Shown here: in pieces, positions 45,796 through 55,168 of the stretch
Layout of the letters: each line of letters starts with the position of its first letter
Numbering within the stretch: the stretch's first letter is position 1
DNA from: Prevotella sp.
Lineage (GTDB): Bacteria; Bacteroidota; Bacteroidia; Bacteroidales; Bacteroidaceae
Length of the DNA: 61,655 nucleotides
Assembly (NCBI GenBank): GCA_022511045.1
Contig: JAFLSF010000004.1
Coordinates: forward strand, 1-61,655
Direction of reading: 5' to 3'
Position numbers and translations under genes: made by a program
Notes under the pieces: generated by a model
The model's input: the letters and a program-made list of their open reading frames with translations, nothing else
Told to the model about the DNA's origin: nothing
The model's database searches: none

Positions 45796-46131
45796 ATGCA
45801 AGAGACAAGACAGAACAAGATAGCTCGTATGCTCCAGAAAGAGCTTAGTATCCTCTTTCAGGAACAAACCCGCGCCATGCATGGTGTTATGGTCAGCGTG
45901 ACACGCACAAAAATATCGCCTGACCTTAGTATCTGCACAGCCTATTTGAGCATTTTCCCTTCAGAGCGTGCTAATGAGCTGATCCAGAATATTACACGTA
46001 ATGAGAAACATTTGCGCTACGAATTGGGAACACGTATTCGTCATCAGATGCGCATTATCCCAGAGTTGCGCTTTTTCATTGACGACTCGTTGGATTATAT
46101 TGAGCGTATTGACGAACTATTGAAAAAGTAA
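45796..46131 (+). CDS. rbfA: Ribosome-binding factor A
   Basis: 111 residues. QNKIARMLQKELSILFQEQ, VSVTRTKISPDLSICTAYLSIFP and ELRFFIDDSLDYIERIDELL match the KH-fold 30S maturation factor. It precedes a LolE-like permease by 27 bp, a pairing seen in other Bacteroidota. Confidence 0.95.
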   Translation: MQETRQNKIARMLQKELSILFQEQTRAMHGVMVSVTRTKISPDLSICTAYLSIFPSERANELIQNITRNEKHLRYELGTRIRHQMRIIPELRFFIDDSLDYIERIDELLKK

Positions 46132-46158
46132 TAGGTAAAAACGGCAAGAGATAAATTT

Positions 46159-47388
46159 GTGAATTTTCCTTTTTACATAGCCCGTCGTTATCTTTTCTCC
46201 AAGAAGTCGACCAACGTCATCAATATTATTAGCGGTATCTCCGTTGTGGGAGTTGCTGTAGCGACTATGGCGCTGGTTGTAACACTTTCTGTGTTTAATG
46301 GCTTCCACGACCTTGTAGCCAGTTTCTTTACCCAAATGGACCCTCAGTTAAAAGTTACTCCCATCAAAGGGAAGACAGTTGCTGTTGATGACCCCGTATT
46401 GCTAAAGATTCGACAATTGCCAGCTATAGAAGTTGCTACAGAGAGTTTGGAAGATCAGGCTTTGGTGGTCTATGGCACTCGTCAGATGATGGTTAAGCTA
46501 AAAGGTGTGGAGGATAATTTCGATAGTTTAACACATATTCAAGAGATATTAGAAGGAGAGGGAGTCTTTGAATTACATGCTGCAGATTTGCATTATGGTA
46601 TTCCTGGTTTGGGTATTGCTTATCAACTGGGGTTAGGATATGCCTACCAACAACCTCTCAAAGTCTACGCTCCGCGACGTGAGGGGCAGCTTAATATGGC
46701 TAATCCTGCTGATGGATTCGTAGAGGACGAACTTTATTCTCCTGGTGTTGTATTTTGTGTGAAACAAGGGAAATATGATAGTCATTATATTTTGACCTCT
46801 ATTGCTTTCACTCGTCATCTATTTAATCAAGAAGGTCACCTTTCCTCATTGGAGTTGCGCCTCAAACCAGATAGCAACTTTGAGCAGGTGAAGGAAGAAA
46901 TACAGCAATTGGCAGAAGGTCATTTCTGCGTTCAAGACCGCTTTGAGCAACAAGATGATACTTTCCGCATTATGAAGGTTGAAAAGTTTATAGCTTACAT
47001 CTTCCTAACCTTTATTTTAGTGATTGCTTGTTTCAATCTTATTGGTTCTTTATCAATGTTGATTGTTGACAAGCGGCAAGATGTCGTAACGTTACGCAAT
47101 TTAGGAGCTACTGACCGCCAAATAACACGTATTTTTCTTTTTGAGGGACGTCTAATATCTGCAATCGGTGCTATTATTGGTATCTTGATAGGGTTGTTGC
47201 TATGCTGGCTTCAACAACAATATGGTTTTGTGCGCTTAGGTTCCAGCGAAGGTTCATTTGTTGTCGATGCTTATCCTGTTAGCGTTCATCCTTGGGATGT
47301 TATCCTCATTTTCTTTACTGTTATCGTCGTAGGCTTCTTCAGTGTGTGGTACCCTGTCCACTATTTTGCTAAACGTTTGCTGAAATAG
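46159..47388 (+). CDS. ABC transporter permease (LolC/LolE/FtsX family)
   Basis: 409 residues from a GTG start. It opens FPFYIARRYLFSKKSTNVINIISGISVVGVAVAT, a hallmark of LolCE-like permeases, with one N-terminal helix, a large periplasmic MacB-like domain, and three C-terminal helices (about 275-400, FtsX domain, with RNLGATDRQITRIFLFEGRLIS). Likely role is lipoprotein release to the outer membrane. The ATPase partner (LolD) is not in the window. Confidence 0.9.
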   Translation: MNFPFYIARRYLFSKKSTNVINIISGISVVGVAVATMALVVTLSVFNGFHDLVASFFTQMDPQLKVTPIKGKTVAVDDPVLLKIRQLPAIEVATESLEDQALVVYGTRQMMVKLKGVEDNFDSLTHIQEILEGEGVFELHAADLHYGIPGLGIAYQLGLGYAYQQPLKVYAPRREGQLNMANPADGFVEDELYSPGVVFCVKQGKYDSHYILTSIAFTRHLFNQEGHLSSLELRLKPDSNFEQVKEEIQQLAEGHFCVQDRFEQQDDTFRIMKVEKFIAYIFLTFILVIACFNLIGSLSMLIVDKRQDVVTLRNLGATDRQITRIFLFEGRLISAIGAIIGILIGLLLCWLQQQYGFVRLGSSEGSFVVDAYPVSVHPWDVILIFFTVIVVGFFSVWYPVHYFAKRLLK

Positions 47389-47439
47389 GTTTGTCAAAAC
47401 GAGAAAAGGAAGTACCATTTGCAAATCTTCTCTAAATCA

Positions 47440-47471
47440 TTTGGCGATTTCAACATAATGGCTTATCTTTG
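47440..47471 (+). promoter_or_regulatory. GH3 operon promoter
   Basis: TTTG (47440-47443), a 20-bp spacer and TATCTTTG (47464-47471) lie about 50 bp before the ATG at 47523. This supports that start over the longer in-frame one at 47469. Confidence 0.8.
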
Positions 47472-47522
47472 CATCAACAAAATAATGAATGTCCTCTTGA
47501 GGCAACAGAACTAAGACTGACC

Positions 47523-49022
47523 ATGAGTATAACAAAATTGGTAAGACCGATTTTCGTGCATCGCATGAAAGAACTGGAGAAGCACCAGACACAAGGTGAG
47601 CAGTTGCAACGTGAGGTGCTACGTCATTTGCTAACATCGGCCAAAGATACTGAATATGGCCGGGAGCACGCTTTTACTACAACTAAGGATTATGATGACT
47701 TTGTAAGACACAACCCTGTCAATACTTATGAGGAACTGAAAGGCCAGATAGAACGTATGCGACATGGAGAGCGAGATATTCTGTGGCCAGGTCATATAAA
47801 GTGGTATGCTAAATCTTCTGGAACCACCAACGACAAGTCAAAGTTCATACCTGTCAGTGACGAGGGTCTGCATAAAATACACTATGCTGGGGGCTACGAC
47901 TCTGTGGCACTTTATCTTAGAAATAATCCTCAGTCGAGATTGTTTGATGGTCGAGCTTTGATATTAGGTGGCAGCCATGCACCAAACTATAATTTGCGTA
48001 ATTCGTTGGTCGGTGACTTATCAGCTATTCTGATAGAAAACATTAACCCATTGGCCAACTTGATACGAATACCAAAGAAATCAACGGCTCTTCTATCTGA
48101 TTTTGAGGTGAAACGCGACCGTATAGCCTATGAAGCTATAAAGAAGAACGTCACGAATATTTCTGGCGTTCCTTCGTGGATGCTGTCAGTTTTGAACCGC
48201 GTTATGGAAATAACGAATAAGACCCATTTAGAGGACGTATGGCCTAATCTGGAAGTGTTTTTTCATGGTGGCGTGGCCTTTACACCTTACCGTAAGCAGT
48301 ATGAACAACTGATAACCTCACCTCGTATGCATTATATGGAAACGTATAATGCCAGTGAGGGATTCTTTGGACTACAGGATGACCCTATGGATAAGTCTAT
48401 GTTACTGATGCTTGACTATGGGGTGTTTTATGAGTTTATGGAATTGTCAGGACAGTCAAAAAACATCGTACCTCTCTGGGCTGTAGAGACAGACAAGAAC
48501 TATGCCATGATTATCTCTACGTCATGTGGTTTATGGCGTTACATGATAGGTGACACCATCCGTTTTACTAGCACGAACCCCTATAAGTTTGTTATTAGCG
48601 GGCGCACAAAGAGTTTTATCAATGCTTTTGGAGAAGAGTTTATAGTCGACAATGCTGAGCAAGGATTGGCATATACATGTGAGCAGACTGGGGCTGAAGT
48701 GCTGGAGTATACGGCTGCTCCCGTTTTTATGGATGCTAATGCAAAATGTCGTCATCAGTGGCTTATAGAATTCTCTAAAACACCTCAAGACTTGCAGCAG
48801 TTTACCTCTATTTTGGACAAAAGGTTGCAGGAGCTGAACAGTGACTACGAAGCTAAGCGTTATAAGGATATTACACTTCAGCAATTGGAAATAATTCCAG
48901 CCCGTCAGGGACTATTTAATGATTGGCTAAAACTTCGTGGAAAGTTAGGAGGACAGCACAAAGTACCAAGACTAAGTAATGATCGTGGCATTATAGACCA
49001 ACTACTGATACTCAACAAATGA
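47523..49022 (+). CDS. GH3 family acyl-adenylate-forming protein
   Basis: 499 residues. ATP-binding signature KWYAKSSGTTNDKSKFIPVS, YNASEGFFGLQDD and LWRYMIGDTIRFTS match the GH3 (auxin-responsive promoter) family of the ANL superfamily, which conjugates carboxylic acids to amines in plants. The bacterial substrate is unknown. The stop overlaps the next ATG (ATGA at 49019). Confidence 0.9.
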   Translation: MSITKLVRPIFVHRMKELEKHQTQGEQLQREVLRHLLTSAKDTEYGREHAFTTTKDYDDFVRHNPVNTYEELKGQIERMRHGERDILWPGHIKWYAKSSGTTNDKSKFIPVSDEGLHKIHYAGGYDSVALYLRNNPQSRLFDGRALILGGSHAPNYNLRNSLVGDLSAILIENINPLANLIRIPKKSTALLSDFEVKRDRIAYEAIKKNVTNISGVPSWMLSVLNRVMEITNKTHLEDVWPNLEVFFHGGVAFTPYRKQYEQLITSPRMHYMETYNASEGFFGLQDDPMDKSMLLMLDYGVFYEFMELSGQSKNIVPLWAVETDKNYAMIISTSCGLWRYMIGDTIRFTSTNPYKFVISGRTKSFINAFGEEFIVDNAEQGLAYTCEQTGAEVLEYTAAPVFMDANAKCRHQWLIEFSKTPQDLQQFTSILDKRLQELNSDYEAKRYKDITLQQLEIIPARQGLFNDWLKLRGKLGGQHKVPRLSNDRGIIDQLLILNK

Positions 49023-50947
49023 AGAAACTGGTCTACATATTATTTGTCGTATGCTTTATTGCTGGTTGTGCTCGAATGGGTACCCCAGATGGCGGCTGGT
49101 ATGATGAGACCCCCCCACGCATTATACATACCTCTCCTAATGATAAAGCCATCAATGTAAATACTAAGAAAATCAATATCTACTTCGACGAGTTTGTTAA
49201 AATTGCCGATGTTACGCAGAACGTTATAGTGTCCCCTCCACAGATGGAGCTACCCGACATCAAATCGAAAGGCAAACGCATCGTTGTGGAACTGAAAGAC
49301 TCATTAAAGTCTAACACTTCCTATACTATTGATTTCAGTGATGCTATTACAGATTATAATGAGGACAACCCATTAGGAAACTACACTTATACATTCTCTA
49401 CAGGTGACCATATTGATACTCTTGAGGTGTCGGGATACGTCATAGACGCTTCCAATTTGGAGCCTATTAAGAGTATTCTCGTTGGATTACATGATGACTT
49501 GGCCGATTCCGCATTTCGCACCAAGCCTCTGTTACGTGTTGCGCGAACGGATGCCAATGGCCATTTTAGCATCAAGGGCGTAGCACCTGGTGAATATCGT
49601 ATCTATGCCCTTCAAGACATGGATGATAATTATCAATTCTCACAAAAAAGCGAGATGTTGGCCTTCTCTCACGATACTTACCAGCCATCTGTTAAGATGA
49701 GTATCCGTCAAGATACTATATGGCGCGATGCTTTGCATATTGATAGCATTATTCAGGTTCCTTATTTGCACTACCTTCCTGATGACATAGTGCTTTTAGC
49801 TTTTCAAGAGACTCAGACTGCACGTTATTTGTTGAAGACAGAGCGAACAGATGCCAACCGTATCAATATTTTTTTTAGCTATGGTAGTGGCCAGTTACCT
49901 GCCATTCGTGGTCTTAATTTTGACGTAGATAATGCTTTTCTTATCGAGAGTAATTCCGCCAAAGACTCACTGACTTATTGGCTTCGTGACACGTTGTTAA
50001 TCAATCAGGATACTCTGCGTTTTGCTATGGACTATCAGATGACAGACACATTAGGCCAGCTAATAATGCAAACAGACACTATAGAAGCGTTGGCCAAAAT
50101 ACCCTACGAGAAGCGGCTGAAAGCTCAACAGAAAACATTTGAGACATGGCAGAAAGAACAGGAAAGAAAGAAAAAACGTGAAGAGCCTTATGATAGCATA
50201 TATCCTATTCCAGCATTGGAACCGAATTATAAGGTGCCGCAAATAATGGACCCAGATCGTTCTATTTATATAGAAGTACCTTCACCATTGGCTCGTATGG
50301 ATACGGCTGCTATTCATCTATATTCCAAGATAGATTCCTTATGGTATAGGGCGCCTTTTGAATTCCAACGAGTCGATTCTGCCCTACGTCATTTTGAAGT
50401 CATTGCTGACTGGCATCCAGGAAGAGAATATAGTTTTGAGGTAGACTCTGCTGCCTTTATAGATATTTATGGGCTGGTGTCTAATGAATACAAACAGGGT
50501 ATTCAAGTGAAGACATTAGATGAATATGCTACCGTATTGATACAAGTGAGCGGTATACAGGACAGTAATATCATAGTTTGTTTATTGGATAAAGGAGGTA
50601 AGGAAGTGAAGCGTGCTAAAGTCGAATCTGATGGTACGGCGCAGTTTTTCTATGTTACTCCTGATACTTACTATGCCTGTGCCTTTGTAGACACTAATGA
50701 TAATGGGGTATGGGACACGGGATGTTATGATGAAGACCTACAACCCGAAGCCGTCTATTACTATCCAGACATAATAGAAGCAAAAGCTAAATGGGATATT
50801 ACTCAACAATGGAATCTGACGGCACTGCCTCGTAATAAGCAGAAGCCTGCTGCTCTCATCAAGCAAAAAGGCAATGACAAGAAAACCGTTAGAAATCGAA
50901 ATGCTGAGCGAGCCAGTCAGTTGGGAATAGAATATATTAAAAAGTAA
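49019..50947 (+). CDS. Ig-like domain lipoprotein (Big_5)
   Basis: 642 residues. Lipobox IAGC gives a lipidated Cys17, followed by ARMGTPDGGWYDETPPRI. A Big_5 Ig-like domain spans about 32-135 (PPRIIHTSPNDKAINV, IYFDEFVKI, SNTSYTIDFSDAITDYNEDN). A carboxypeptidase-regulatory-like region follows (VSGYVIDASNLEPI, GEYRIYALQDMDDNYQFS). A charged linker with KKKRE lies mid-protein. Probably an outer-membrane or periplasmic structural protein; function unknown. Confidence 0.85.
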   Translation: MKKLVYILFVVCFIAGCARMGTPDGGWYDETPPRIIHTSPNDKAINVNTKKINIYFDEFVKIADVTQNVIVSPPQMELPDIKSKGKRIVVELKDSLKSNTSYTIDFSDAITDYNEDNPLGNYTYTFSTGDHIDTLEVSGYVIDASNLEPIKSILVGLHDDLADSAFRTKPLLRVARTDANGHFSIKGVAPGEYRIYALQDMDDNYQFSQKSEMLAFSHDTYQPSVKMSIRQDTIWRDALHIDSIIQVPYLHYLPDDIVLLAFQETQTARYLLKTERTDANRINIFFSYGSGQLPAIRGLNFDVDNAFLIESNSAKDSLTYWLRDTLLINQDTLRFAMDYQMTDTLGQLIMQTDTIEALAKIPYEKRLKAQQKTFETWQKEQERKKKREEPYDSIYPIPALEPNYKVPQIMDPDRSIYIEVPSPLARMDTAAIHLYSKIDSLWYRAPFEFQRVDSALRHFEVIADWHPGREYSFEVDSAAFIDIYGLVSNEYKQGIQVKTLDEYATVLIQVSGIQDSNIIVCLLDKGGKEVKRAKVESDGTAQFFYVTPDTYYACAFVDTNDNGVWDTGCYDEDLQPEAVYYYPDIIEAKAKWDITQQWNLTALPRNKQKPAALIKQKGNDKKTVRNRNAERASQLGIEYIKK

Positions 50948-50960
50948 AAGGATTGGGAAT

Positions 50961-51803
50961 ATGAAGAAATGTTTATTAAATAGAATACAAAGTGTGATGA
51001 AATGGCTATTGTCTTTTTACCTTATTGTCCTTCTCCCCCAAAATGTAATAGGCCAATGCGGTATTGAGAACAAGGCTTTCTCAGATGGGGAATTTGTGAG
51101 TTATGATCTTTACTTCAACTGGAAGTTTGTATGGGTGAAGGTTGGTACCGCATCTATGTCAACCGTTAGGTCCAGTTATAAGGGGCAAGAAGCATATCGC
51201 AGTAGTCTGACAACCCGAGGTAACAGCAAACTGGATAATATGTTTATTATGCGTGACACATTACTCTGTTATACGGACCGCAATGTAGCGCCTCTTTATT
51301 TCCGTAAAGGAGCCCGTGAGGGTAAGCGTTATTATATGGATGAATACTGGTATACTTATCCCAAAGGTAATTGTCATGTCAAGATGCATGAACAGACCAG
51401 CAGTGGCGACCATCTCTGGAAAGACGCGGAATACAAGAATTGTATCTATGATATGATGAGTATTTATCTTCGTGCCCGTAATTTCGATGATTCATCGCTA
51501 AAAGAAGGTGACAAGATTCCTCTTCCCATTGTGGACGGGCTGAAAGTTGCTAATGCTTGGTTGAAGTATAATGGGAAGACCACACTCAAGATGAAGAATA
51601 CTAATGACAAATACCGCTGTTTAATTTTCTCGTTCATCCAGCGTGAGGACAATAAGAATCATGAATTGATACGTTTCTACATTACTGATGACGCAAACCA
51701 TTTGCCTGTCCGTCTGGATATGTTCCTGTCTTTTGGCTCTGCTAAGGCTTACTTGACAGGCTATAAAGGGTTGCTCAATCCCTTAACCTCAAAGACTAAT
51801 TGA
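50961..51803 (+). CDS. DUF3108 domain protein
   Basis: 280 residues with a signal peptide (about 14-32, ending NVIGQ). The DUF3108 body contains FSDGEFVSYDLYFNWKFVWVKVGTASM and later LPVRLDMFLSFGSAKAYL. Family members are periplasmic and of unknown function. It lies between the Ig-like lipoprotein (13 bp) and the helicase gene (4 bp), so it is probably in the GH3 operon. Confidence 0.85.
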   Translation: MKKCLLNRIQSVMKWLLSFYLIVLLPQNVIGQCGIENKAFSDGEFVSYDLYFNWKFVWVKVGTASMSTVRSSYKGQEAYRSSLTTRGNSKLDNMFIMRDTLLCYTDRNVAPLYFRKGAREGKRYYMDEYWYTYPKGNCHVKMHEQTSSGDHLWKDAEYKNCIYDMMSIYLRARNFDDSSLKEGDKIPLPIVDGLKVANAWLKYNGKTTLKMKNTNDKYRCLIFSFIQREDNKNHELIRFYITDDANHLPVRLDMFLSFGSAKAYLTGYKGLLNPLTSKTN

Positions 51804-51807
51804 GGTT

Positions 51808-54663
51808 ATGGATGACTCGTTTCGCTGTTCTGTCGACAATTGGGACGATACGCATATCTATGCCACCATTGCTGGTTCAGACAGACGTTTTGTAGTTAAT
51901 GTAAACGATACAACCCTACTACAAACAGGCATGCAGCTCAATCTCTTGGATTGCGTTGTCGAGGGTGACACTATTACTCCGAGTCTTATTATCATTGAGC
52001 CAGACTTTCTGCTTGACATATCAGCTGTGTCAGCCTGTTTTCAAAGTTATGGCCATCATCCAGCTAACTACCTGCTGAATCAACTACGGCCTCGTCCCAA
52101 TAGTCAAGCAATCCTTTTGGGAAATTTTGCAGGCACCGCCCTTGATGATCTTATCAATCATTCTCACTATTTATTCTCCGATACCTTGCGTCGTAGTTTC
52201 CGCGAGCAGGCACTACAATTTTGTACTTGCAACGACTTTGACGCACAGCAGTTTAAGACCGATGGAGAGCGACAAGTGACCAATATCCGCGAAGCTGTAG
52301 TTATACTATTTGGTGGAGAGGCTTCTTCTTACGATGCGTCAAAAGCGCTGTTGGAGCCTTCTTTCGTTTGTGAACGATTGGGATTGCAGGGACGTGTTGA
52401 CCTTATGACAGACGACATGAGGCTGTTAGTAGAGCAGAAGTCGGGCAAGAATTGGAGATTAGAACAGGGACTTGGTGAACCTTATCAAGAAGCACATTAT
52501 GTGCAATTGCTGCTCTATTATGGCGTATTGCACTACAATTTCCACATAACGGCTAAGCAGACAGACATTCGTCTACTTTACTCGCGCTATCCTGCCCGTC
52601 AGGGACTGCTCCCTGTAGGATATTCACAACAATTGTTTCGCGAGGCTATTAGTTTGCGCAATAATATTGTTGCTCAGCAAATCGGCATAGCACGCAATGG
52701 TTTTAGTGCATATCTCACCCAGCTTTCCCCCGATTCTCTGTTGCAACGTCCTTACCAGAAAGAGTTTTTCCTGCGTTATGTTAATCCTCAGGTTGAGGCA
52801 CTACTACATCCTTTCACTTTATTAAACCATCATGAGAAAGATTATGTAGAGCGGATGATGACCTTTGTCTATCGGGAACAACTGGCACAGAAGATGCGCA
52901 TGAACGAGTTACAAGATGTGGCAATCAGCGACCTTTGGAATATGACGTTAGATGATAAAGTGGCGACAGGCAGCATCTTGTTGGGCAGCATTACATCGAA
53001 AGAAGCTGATGTCGTTACCTTAACCATTGATACTATCGCCTTGTCACCTAACTTTCGCCGAGGGGATATGGTGTACCTTTACCGCTATGAGGAGGTGCCC
53101 GATGTACGGGCAAGCATCCTCTATAAGGGTTCTATTGAGCAATTGAACGATAGCGAGACCGTTATAAGGCTGAAAGATCGCCAGCAGAATCCCCACATAT
53201 TCAAAGAGGGCACTTATGCCGTAGAACACGCCTCCTCAGATATTGGGATAGGTTCAGCCATTCGTTCCATTTGTGCTTTCTGCGCTGCCTCTCAAGAGAA
53301 ACGTAGTTTATTGCTTGGCCAGCAAGCGCCGCGCCGCAATACAGCACTTCGACTCTCCCGAAATTATCACCCTCACTATGATGAGGTTCTACTGAAAGCA
53401 TGTCAGGCAGAAGATTACTTTCTGCTCCAAGGGCCGCCAGGAACAGGTAAGACCTCAATGGCTCTCCGCTTTTTGGTAGAGGAGGAACTTACAACCCAGT
53501 CCTCACATCTCCTGCTGACCGCCTATACTAATCGGGCTGTTGACGAGATATGCGGTATGTTGGAGAATAGCGGACAAGATTACTTGCGATTGGGTAATAG
53601 GGCATCTTGCGACCCTTGCTATGCCCATCGGATATTAGACGAGGTGTTGGGTGAGAAGTCCCGTTTAGACGAGATTCGCCAGAAACTTTGTTTATGTCGC
53701 ATCATCGTAGCTACAACCTCTACCCTTCAGGCACGTCCTTTCTTGCTACAATTAAAACGTTTCTCATTGTGCATCGTCGACGAGGCATCTCAAATTCTCG
53801 AACCATCTATTATTGGGCTATTGGCCTCCGATAGTATTCGCCGCTTCATACTCATTGGTGACCACAAGCAACTGCCTGCTGTCGTTCAGCAGCCCGATGA
53901 TCCACAATTGCATGACTGCCGACGGTCACTCTTTGAACGGTTATTGCGTCAAGAGCAGGAGGCTGGTCGAGCAGACTTTATAGGATTATTACGTCGTCAA
54001 GGAAGGATGCACCCCGATGTGGCCGCCTTTCCTAACGAGCATTTCTATCAGCGCGAACAACTGTTATGCACACCGTGTCCCCATCAAGAGGAGAAATATC
54101 TTGACTACCCTCAGCCTTCGGAAGATGCTCTCGACGACCAACTGAAGCACCATCGCGTACTCTTTCTGCCGTCTGATACTACCCCCAATGCCCAGCAATC
54201 AACACTACCCAAAGTCAATATAGCCGAAGCGCAGATCGTGGCAGACCTTTTGCGACGCATCTGGCGACAATATGGTTCGCGTTTCAATGCCCGCCAGTCG
54301 GTAGGTGTCATAGTGCCTTATCGCAATCAGATAGCCCAGATACGTCATGCCATTACCCAGTTAGACATACCAGAACTCTCAGACGTTACTATAGATACTG
54401 TAGAGCGTTATCAAGGTTCCCAGCGCGACGTCATCATCTATTCCTTTACCGTTCAGCATACCTCCCAGCTTGACTTCCTCACTACCACCAGTTATGTGGA
54501 GCCCGAGTCGGGTCAACTTATAGACCGTAAACTGAACGTCGTTATGACACGGGCTCGTTGCCAGTTGCTAATGACTGGTAACGTTCGGGTACTAAGTCAA
54601 AACTCCCTTTTTCGCGAACTAATCCGCCGCTATTGGAGTGGGGCTAAGTGTCCTATTTACTGA
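51808..54663 (+). CDS. Dna2-like nuclease-helicase fusion
   Basis: 951 residues. A PD-(D/E)XK nuclease domain spans about 70-330: Asp198 in LQGRVDLM and Glu209-Gln-Lys211 in LLVEQKSGK form the core. An SF1B helicase follows: Walker A LLQGPPGTGKTS near 545, Walker B FSLCIVDEASQILEP, GDHKQLPAVVQ, VGVIVPYRNQIAQIR, TVERYQGSQRDVIIYSF and LNVVMTRAR. The order matches Dna2/Cas4-helicase fusions. The Cys ligands that hold the Fe-S cluster in eukaryotic Dna2 are not evident. Probable role: end resection or repair. The 3' end overlaps convergent ispF by 11 bp. Confidence 0.87.
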   Translation: MDDSFRCSVDNWDDTHIYATIAGSDRRFVVNVNDTTLLQTGMQLNLLDCVVEGDTITPSLIIIEPDFLLDISAVSACFQSYGHHPANYLLNQLRPRPNSQAILLGNFAGTALDDLINHSHYLFSDTLRRSFREQALQFCTCNDFDAQQFKTDGERQVTNIREAVVILFGGEASSYDASKALLEPSFVCERLGLQGRVDLMTDDMRLLVEQKSGKNWRLEQGLGEPYQEAHYVQLLLYYGVLHYNFHITAKQTDIRLLYSRYPARQGLLPVGYSQQLFREAISLRNNIVAQQIGIARNGFSAYLTQLSPDSLLQRPYQKEFFLRYVNPQVEALLHPFTLLNHHEKDYVERMMTFVYREQLAQKMRMNELQDVAISDLWNMTLDDKVATGSILLGSITSKEADVVTLTIDTIALSPNFRRGDMVYLYRYEEVPDVRASILYKGSIEQLNDSETVIRLKDRQQNPHIFKEGTYAVEHASSDIGIGSAIRSICAFCAASQEKRSLLLGQQAPRRNTALRLSRNYHPHYDEVLLKACQAEDYFLLQGPPGTGKTSMALRFLVEEELTTQSSHLLLTAYTNRAVDEICGMLENSGQDYLRLGNRASCDPCYAHRILDEVLGEKSRLDEIRQKLCLCRIIVATTSTLQARPFLLQLKRFSLCIVDEASQILEPSIIGLLASDSIRRFILIGDHKQLPAVVQQPDDPQLHDCRRSLFERLLRQEQEAGRADFIGLLRRQGRMHPDVAAFPNEHFYQREQLLCTPCPHQEEKYLDYPQPSEDALDDQLKHHRVLFLPSDTTPNAQQSTLPKVNIAEAQIVADLLRRIWRQYGSRFNARQSVGVIVPYRNQIAQIRHAITQLDIPELSDVTIDTVERYQGSQRDVIIYSFTVQHTSQLDFLTTTSYVEPESGQLIDRKLNVVMTRARCQLLMTGNVRVLSQNSLFRELIRRYWSGAKCPIY

Positions 54664-55129
54664 TGAGTACGACGGCATAGGCAGCAATGCCTTCTTCGCG
54701 GCCTGTAAAACCGAGACGCTCGGTAGTGGTGGCCTTGATGGAGATGGCGTCGGAGTCGATGCCTATTACCTGAGCAAGGCATTGTTGCATAGCGGGAATG
54801 TGGGGATTCATCTTGGGATGCTCGGCACAAATGGTGGCATCAATATTCACAAGATGGTAGCCCTTGGTGGCTATGAGGCTAATGGTCTTGCTGAGGATGA
54901 CTTTACTATCCATGCCCTCCGTCTCCGCAGAAGTGTCTGGAAAGTGGTAGCCTATATCGCGCATGTTGGCTGCCCCGAGGATAGCATCGCAAATGGCGTG
55001 TATAAGCACGTCTGCATCGCTATGTCCCAGCAGACCTAATTCGTAGTCTAACTTGATTCCGCCCATCCATAGTTCCCTGTCGGGGACGAGTCTGTGCACG
55101 TCATAACCCATTCCTACCCTTATGTCCAT
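54653..55129 (-). CDS. ispF: 2-C-methyl-D-erythritol 2,4-cyclodiphosphate synthase
   Basis: 158 residues, trimeric zinc enzyme of the MEP pathway. VGMGYDVHRL (zinc ligands Asp and His), GLLGHSDADVLIHAICDAILGAANMRDIG and ISIKATTTERLGFTGREEGIAAYA are diagnostic. It is the last gene of the FAH-porU-porV-ispF run, 39 bp after porV. Confidence 0.97.
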   Translation of the reverse strand: MDIRVGMGYDVHRLVPDRELWMGGIKLDYELGLLGHSDADVLIHAICDAILGAANMRDIGYHFPDTSAETEGMDSKVILSKTISLIATKGYHLVNIDATICAEHPKMNPHIPAMQQCLAQVIGIDSDAISIKATTTERLGFTGREEGIAAYAVVLISK

Positions 55130-55168
55130 GTTTCGATAGTCTTTGCGATGAGATTTAAATGCGTTGGA

